10,221 nucleotides of DNA from Spirochaetaceae bacterium. GTDB taxonomy: Bacteria > Spirochaetota > Spirochaetia > DSM-2461. The stretch is from assembly GCA_016342385.1 (NCBI GenBank), contig JAEINM010000119.1, positions 1-10,221 on the forward strand, given 5' to 3'. Below the pieces are notes generated by a model, which worked only from the letters and a program-made list of their open reading frames with translations, ran no database searches and was not told where the DNA came from. This document shows, in pieces, positions 6,815-10,221 of this stretch. The position numbers and the translations under genes are program-made. Each line of letters begins with the position of its first letter. Within the stretch, counting starts at the first letter, position 1.

Positions 6815-8035
6815 ATGAGATTATATAGTCGCGGACAGCTGGTATTTGTCGGTTTCTGTAGCGCTTTAGTTGTATTTTTAATATTATTCGGCCTGGGAAC
6901 ATTTTCACGGAAAGAGAGTGAAACCTCTGCCGTTTCAGAGACATCGGGTGTTGAGCCCTTCGTTCTCAATGTCAGCCATTCGCCACTTCAGGGCGATCTG
7001 CCTTCTCTGTCCACACCAAGCCAGAAGTATACTGCTGAAGAAGTGGAGAATATTTCTATATATGATCTGCTAAATGAAGCCGTAGTCAATATTACAACGG
7101 AAGTTCTAATATATAACTGGTTCACAGAGCCCATCCCCCGAGAGGGGACAACAGGTTCCGGTTCTATTATTGATACAAGGGGATATGTCCTGACCAACAA
7201 CCACGTTGTTGAAAATGCCTACAAGGTCTATCTGGCTTTAGCTGATGGGACTCAGGTGGAAGGGGAAGTCATAGGAACGGATTATGAAAACGATTTATCA
7301 GTTATAAAATTCGACCCCGACGGCAGGGAACTTGTCACGATCCCCTTTGGATCATCAAATAATCTCAGAGTGGGACAGAAGGTTCTGGCTATCGGAAATC
7401 CCTTTGCCCTGGACAGAACTCTGACCACAGGAATCGTCTCCGGTCTGGGGCGGCCCTTAAAAACGGATACCGGTTATATTATCAACAATATGATTCAGAC
7501 CGACGCCTCGATCAATCCGGGAAATTCCGGAGGACCGCTGATAAACTCGAATGGTGAGATGATCGGGATAAATACCCTCATATATTCTCCTTCAGGAGGT
7601 TCTGTCGGTGTCGGTTTTGCAGTTCCCATTGATACGGCTAAAAGAGTTATTCCCGATCTTATTAATATAGGAAAAGTCAATAGAGGCACGATTGACATCG
7701 TGGGGATCCAGCTATTTCCCTCTCTAGTCCGTTATGGAAGACTTTCAGTTAGTCAGGGAGTCCTTATTTCCAGAATCGCCCCCGGGAGTCTGGCAGATCG
7801 ATCGGGGCTGAGAGGTGGTGATCGGGAAAAAGCGGTTAAAAGCGGTAGTTCTGTAATTTACCTCGGAGGAGACATTATAGTCGGCATTGGAGATTCAACC
7901 GTAAGTTCCTTAAGTGATTACTACAGTGCTCTGGAAGATACCCGTCCGGGAGATATTGTTCAGGTGACAGTTGTGCGCAATAATAAAAAAGTGGTTGTTG
8001 ATGTGGAATTAAGTGAAAGAAGGCATACCTATTGA
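6815..8035 (+). CDS. htrA: Membrane-anchored HtrA/Deg-type serine protease (S1C) with one PDZ domain
   Basis: 406 residues. A short basic N-terminus (MRLYSRG) is followed by a transmembrane anchor (about 8-29), which places the rest outside the cytoplasmic membrane. Residues 30-80 are a Ser/Thr/Glu-rich linker. The trypsin-like domain (about 82-285) carries the full triad: His130 in TNNHVV, Asp160 in ENDLSVI and Ser238 in GNSGGPL. GNP in AIGNPFALDRTLTTGIVSG is the usual sensor/activation region. One PDZ domain (about 290-402) follows, with a GGDIIVGIGDSTV core and a longer insert (REKAVKSGSSVIYL) before it. This architecture fits the DegS/HtrA group, which degrades or cuts misfolded envelope proteins; the substrate is not predictable here. 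It is the first gene of a tight operon: its TGA (8033-8035) overlaps the TTG start of uvrB. The protein is complete with no missing key residue. Confidence 0.93.
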   Translation: MRLYSRGQLVFVGFCSALVVFLILFGLGTFSRKESETSAVSETSGVEPFVLNVSHSPLQGDLPSLSTPSQKYTAEEVENISIYDLLNEAVVNITTEVLIYNWFTEPIPREGTTGSGSIIDTRGYVLTNNHVVENAYKVYLALADGTQVEGEVIGTDYENDLSVIKFDPDGRELVTIPFGSSNNLRVGQKVLAIGNPFALDRTLTTGIVSGLGRPLKTDTGYIINNMIQTDASINPGNSGGPLINSNGEMIGINTLIYSPSGGSVGVGFAVPIDTAKRVIPDLINIGKVNRGTIDIVGIQLFPSLVRYGRLSVSQGVLISRIAPGSLADRSGLRGGDREKAVKSGSSVIYLGGDIIVGIGDSTVSSLSDYYSALEDTRPGDIVQVTVVRNNKKVVVDVELSERRHTY

Positions 8036-10020
8036 ATCCTTTTGAAGTCGTCTCTCCATTCAATCCTTCAGGAGACCAGGGGAATGCTATCACCACTCTC
8101 TGTGAGGGCCTGGATGAAGGTCTGAAATATCAGACATTAAAAGGTGTAACCGGTTCGGGAAAAACCTATACCATGGCGAAGATTATCGAAAAGGTTCAAA
8201 GACCGACACTGATTGTGTCTCACAATAAGACCCTGGCAGCGCAGTTATATAGAGAATTTAAAGATTTCTTCCCCCATAATGCAGTTGAGTATTTTGTCTC
8301 ATATTACGATTATTATCAGCCTGAAGCCTATGTCCCCTCGAAGGATCTGTTCATTGAGAAGGATGCTTCTATTAATGATGAAATAGACCGTCTTAAGTTA
8401 TCGACAACCCGCTCTCTTATGGAGAGAAAAGATGTCATTGTTGTGTCCACGGTTTCCTGTATCTACGGGGTAGGCAGTCCCGCTTCCTATAAAGATATGA
8501 GAGTTCAGATTGAAGTAGGAGAGGAGATCAATGTCGATAAGATTATCAGGCAGTTTATTTCTCTCCAGTACAATCGGAATGATGCTGTTCTTGAACGGGG
8601 GCGCTTCAGGAAACGGGGAGACATCATAGAAATATTCCCGGCCTATTTTAAAGATATAGCCTACCGGATCAGCCTGGACTGGGATAAGGTGGAAAGCATA
8701 GCCCGCATAAATCCTATTACCGGTGAAGTTGTAGAGAAGGTGTATATGTGTACGGTCTACCCGGCGAAACACTTTGTACTTCCCGAGGAAAAAGTCCGTA
8801 ATTCTCTAACTGAAATACGGATCGAGATGGAACAGCAGCTGGAACATTTTGAATCGATCGGAAAACTGGTTGAAGCACAGAGGCTGAAATCCAGAACTGA
8901 ATATGATCTGGAGATGATGGAAGAGATGGGGTACTGCTCGGGAATAGAAAACTATTCCCGCATACTCGCCGGTCGGGATGAGGGCGAACGGCCTGAAGTG
9001 CTTCTGGACTTTTTCCCCAAGGATTATCTCACCTTTGTCGATGAATCTCATGTTACTCTCTCTCAAGTTCGGGCTATGTACGAAGGCGACAGATCCCGAA
9101 AGATGAATCTTGTCAATTTCGGATTCCGTCTACCTTCGGCTCTTGATAACAGACCTCTTGTCTATTCGGAATTTCTGGATATGCAGAACCAGATGATTTT
9201 TGTTTCGGCAACACCGGGGAAAGAAGAATTCGCCCGGTCAATGAGAATGGCACAACAGCTTATCAGGCCTACGGGATTGCTGGATCCTGAAATTACAGTA
9301 AAACCGACAGAAGGACAGATTGAAGATCTCTACAGTGAAATCAATATGCGAATAGCTGTCGGCGAGAGAGTTCTCATTACGACACTGACCAAAAAAATGG
9401 CTGAAGACCTCTCGGATTATCTGGCGGGACTCGATCTGAAAGTGCGTTATCTCCATTCAGAAATAGACACTTTTCAGAGAGTGGAAATCCTCAGGGATTT
9501 AAGGATGGGAGTGTTTGATGTTCTTGTGGGAATTAATCTTTTGAGGGAGGGTTTGGATCTGCCTGAAGTTTCTCTGATTGCCATTATGGACGCTGATAAA
9601 ATAGGATTTCTCCGGTCTGCAACAGCTCTCATCCAGACAATCGGTCGTGCCGCCAGAAACCAGAATGGAAAAGTCATTATGTACGCCGATAAAGTCTCTC
9701 ATGCTATGACAGATGCCATAGCGGAAACCGAATATAGACGAAAGATCCAGATTGCATACAATGAAAAGCACGGAATAACACCTGAAACGGTGAAAAAAGC
9801 CGTTCAGGATATCTTACTGAAAAATTCGGAACGGAAGAAAAATGCTGAAAAAATGACTATAGAGATGATGAAAAACAGTACAAATCTCTTTGATCCGAAA
9901 CAGAAAAAAAGACTCATCAAGGCGCTTGAGAATGAGATGCTGGAAAAAGCTAAAAATATGGAATTCGAAGAAGCTGCCGTATTGAGAGACGAAATAGCCC
10001 GACTGAAAGGTGAAGAATGA
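8032..10020 (+). CDS. uvrB: Excinuclease ABC subunit B (UvrB)
   Basis: 662 residues, close to the E. coli protein (about 673). UvrB is the damage-verifying helicase-like subunit of nucleotide excision repair; it is loaded by UvrA and recruits UvrC. Walker A GVTGSGKT is at 38-45; the DNA-gripping beta-hairpin region YFVSYYDYYQPEAYVP at 87-102; Walker B-type VDESH at 336-340; FVSATPG at 390-396; LLREGLDLPEVSLIAIMDADK at 503-523 (motif V); QTIGRAARN at 535-543 (motif VI). The C-terminal UVR domain (about 624-660, with KNMEFEEAAVLRDEIARLK) is the UvrC contact. It starts with TTG at 8032: AGAAGG (8018-8023) is eight bases upstream, and NPFEVVSPFNPSGDQ fits the family N-terminus. The TTG shares bases with the protease stop (TTGA), and the gene's own stop shares bases with the next start (ATGA), so translational coupling on both sides is likely. 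One residue is unusual: DADKIGFLRS where DADKEGFLRS is the common form. Confidence 0.98.
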   Translation: MNPFEVVSPFNPSGDQGNAITTLCEGLDEGLKYQTLKGVTGSGKTYTMAKIIEKVQRPTLIVSHNKTLAAQLYREFKDFFPHNAVEYFVSYYDYYQPEAYVPSKDLFIEKDASINDEIDRLKLSTTRSLMERKDVIVVSTVSCIYGVGSPASYKDMRVQIEVGEEINVDKIIRQFISLQYNRNDAVLERGRFRKRGDIIEIFPAYFKDIAYRISLDWDKVESIARINPITGEVVEKVYMCTVYPAKHFVLPEEKVRNSLTEIRIEMEQQLEHFESIGKLVEAQRLKSRTEYDLEMMEEMGYCSGIENYSRILAGRDEGERPEVLLDFFPKDYLTFVDESHVTLSQVRAMYEGDRSRKMNLVNFGFRLPSALDNRPLVYSEFLDMQNQMIFVSATPGKEEFARSMRMAQQLIRPTGLLDPEITVKPTEGQIEDLYSEINMRIAVGERVLITTLTKKMAEDLSDYLAGLDLKVRYLHSEIDTFQRVEILRDLRMGVFDVLVGINLLREGLDLPEVSLIAIMDADKIGFLRSATALIQTIGRAARNQNGKVIMYADKVSHAMTDAIAETEYRRKIQIAYNEKHGITPETVKKAVQDILLKNSERKKNAEKMTIEMMKNSTNLFDPKQKKRLIKALENEMLEKAKNMEFEEAAVLRDEIARLKGEE

Positions 10021-10221
10021 AAAAAATATTATTTGTAATTATATCTCTACTGTTTTTTTCCTGTTCAGAGGAAAAGTTGAATGAAAATATTGAGATGCCC
10101 TCGACTCCCGTATTATCAGTGCAGTCCAGATGGGGGGTTGTCAATGGATCATATATTAGAATTACCGATATTGATGATCGACATAATTCGATAATAGCCA
10201 CACTGCGCAAAGGGGATATTG
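10017..10221 (+). CDS. Lipoprotein with probable SH3-like domain (N-terminal part; runs off right edge)
   Basis: 68 codons are visible. MKKILFVIISLLFFSC is a lipoprotein signal peptide with lipobox FFSC; Cys16 would be lipidated, anchoring the protein in the envelope. After a short Glu/Asn-rich linker, residues about 37-68 (RWGVVNGSYIRI, then IIATLRKGDI) look like the start of a bacterial SH3-like (SH3b) domain, in which a Tyr/Arg strand is followed by a LxKGD turn. This is a motif-level judgement on a fragment. The ATG overlaps the uvrB stop as ATGA, and AAAGG lies six bases upstream (10006-10010), so it is the third gene of the protease-uvrB operon. Its function is unknown; bacterial SH3 domains often bind peptidoglycan or proteins. 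Confidence 0.82.
   Translation, partial: MKKILFVIISLLFFSCSEEKLNENIEMPSTPVLSVQSRWGVVNGSYIRITDIDDRHNSIIATLRKGDI

Noticed and set aside
8398..8772. 124-codon open frame antisense to uvrB
   Set aside because: It lies fully inside uvrB on the other strand, has no recognisable motif or ribosome site, and its length is explained by the codon usage of uvrB.

Overview
The window looks like ordinary chromosomal DNA from a spirochaete-like bacterium (Spirochaetales). The basis is the moderately AT-rich coding sequence, a lipoprotein signal ending in FFSC, short Lys-rich signal peptides, the mix of genes, and a small exported protein that resembles proteins I associate with spirochaetes. This placement is inference; no rRNA or other phylogenetic marker apart from uvrB is present. 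There are no mobile elements with a transposase, no tRNA or rRNA genes and no CRISPR array. Coding density is high and the longest gap between genes is about 160 bases.

Layout from left to right. (1) Positions 1-1283, minus strand: the first 427 codons of a large acyl-CoA dehydratase activase-type protein, with one complete ASKHA/BcrAD-BadFG domain and the start of a second. It runs off the left edge. (2) 1429-3714, minus: an exported HEAT-repeat protein with an EF-hand-like loop just after the signal peptide. (3) 3828-4661, plus: a small exported protein of unknown function, divergent from the HEAT gene. Its start codon has no Shine-Dalgarno site, and a GGAAC-TT-GTTCC dyad overlaps its probable promoter. 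(4) 4676-4732, between convergent genes: two copies of a short element, the second completing a 32-base imperfect palindrome. A degenerate relative overlaps the stop codon of the HEAT gene at 1408-1430. (5) 4749-6653, minus: a long-chain acyl-CoA synthetase of the AMP-forming family. (6) 6815-10221, plus: an apparent operon of a membrane-anchored HtrA-type serine protease, uvrB (starting with TTG inside the overlapping stop of the protease gene), and a lipoprotein with the start of a probable SH3-like domain (ATGA overlap with uvrB), cut by the right edge.

Functionally, the right-hand operon puts envelope protein quality control, nucleotide excision repair and an envelope lipoprotein on one likely transcript. 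The acyl-CoA synthetase makes acyl-CoA from fatty acids, while the activase is a reductive activator of the type used by radical acyl-CoA dehydratases/reductases; nothing in the sequence links these two beyond both being related to CoA chemistry. I see no clear novel system. The items most worth a second look are the palindromic element family, the glutamate at the position where I expect the A10 catalytic lysine in the acyl-CoA synthetase, the EF-hand/HEAT architecture, the apparently leaderless exported protein with its dyad, and the protease-uvrB-lipoprotein coupling.
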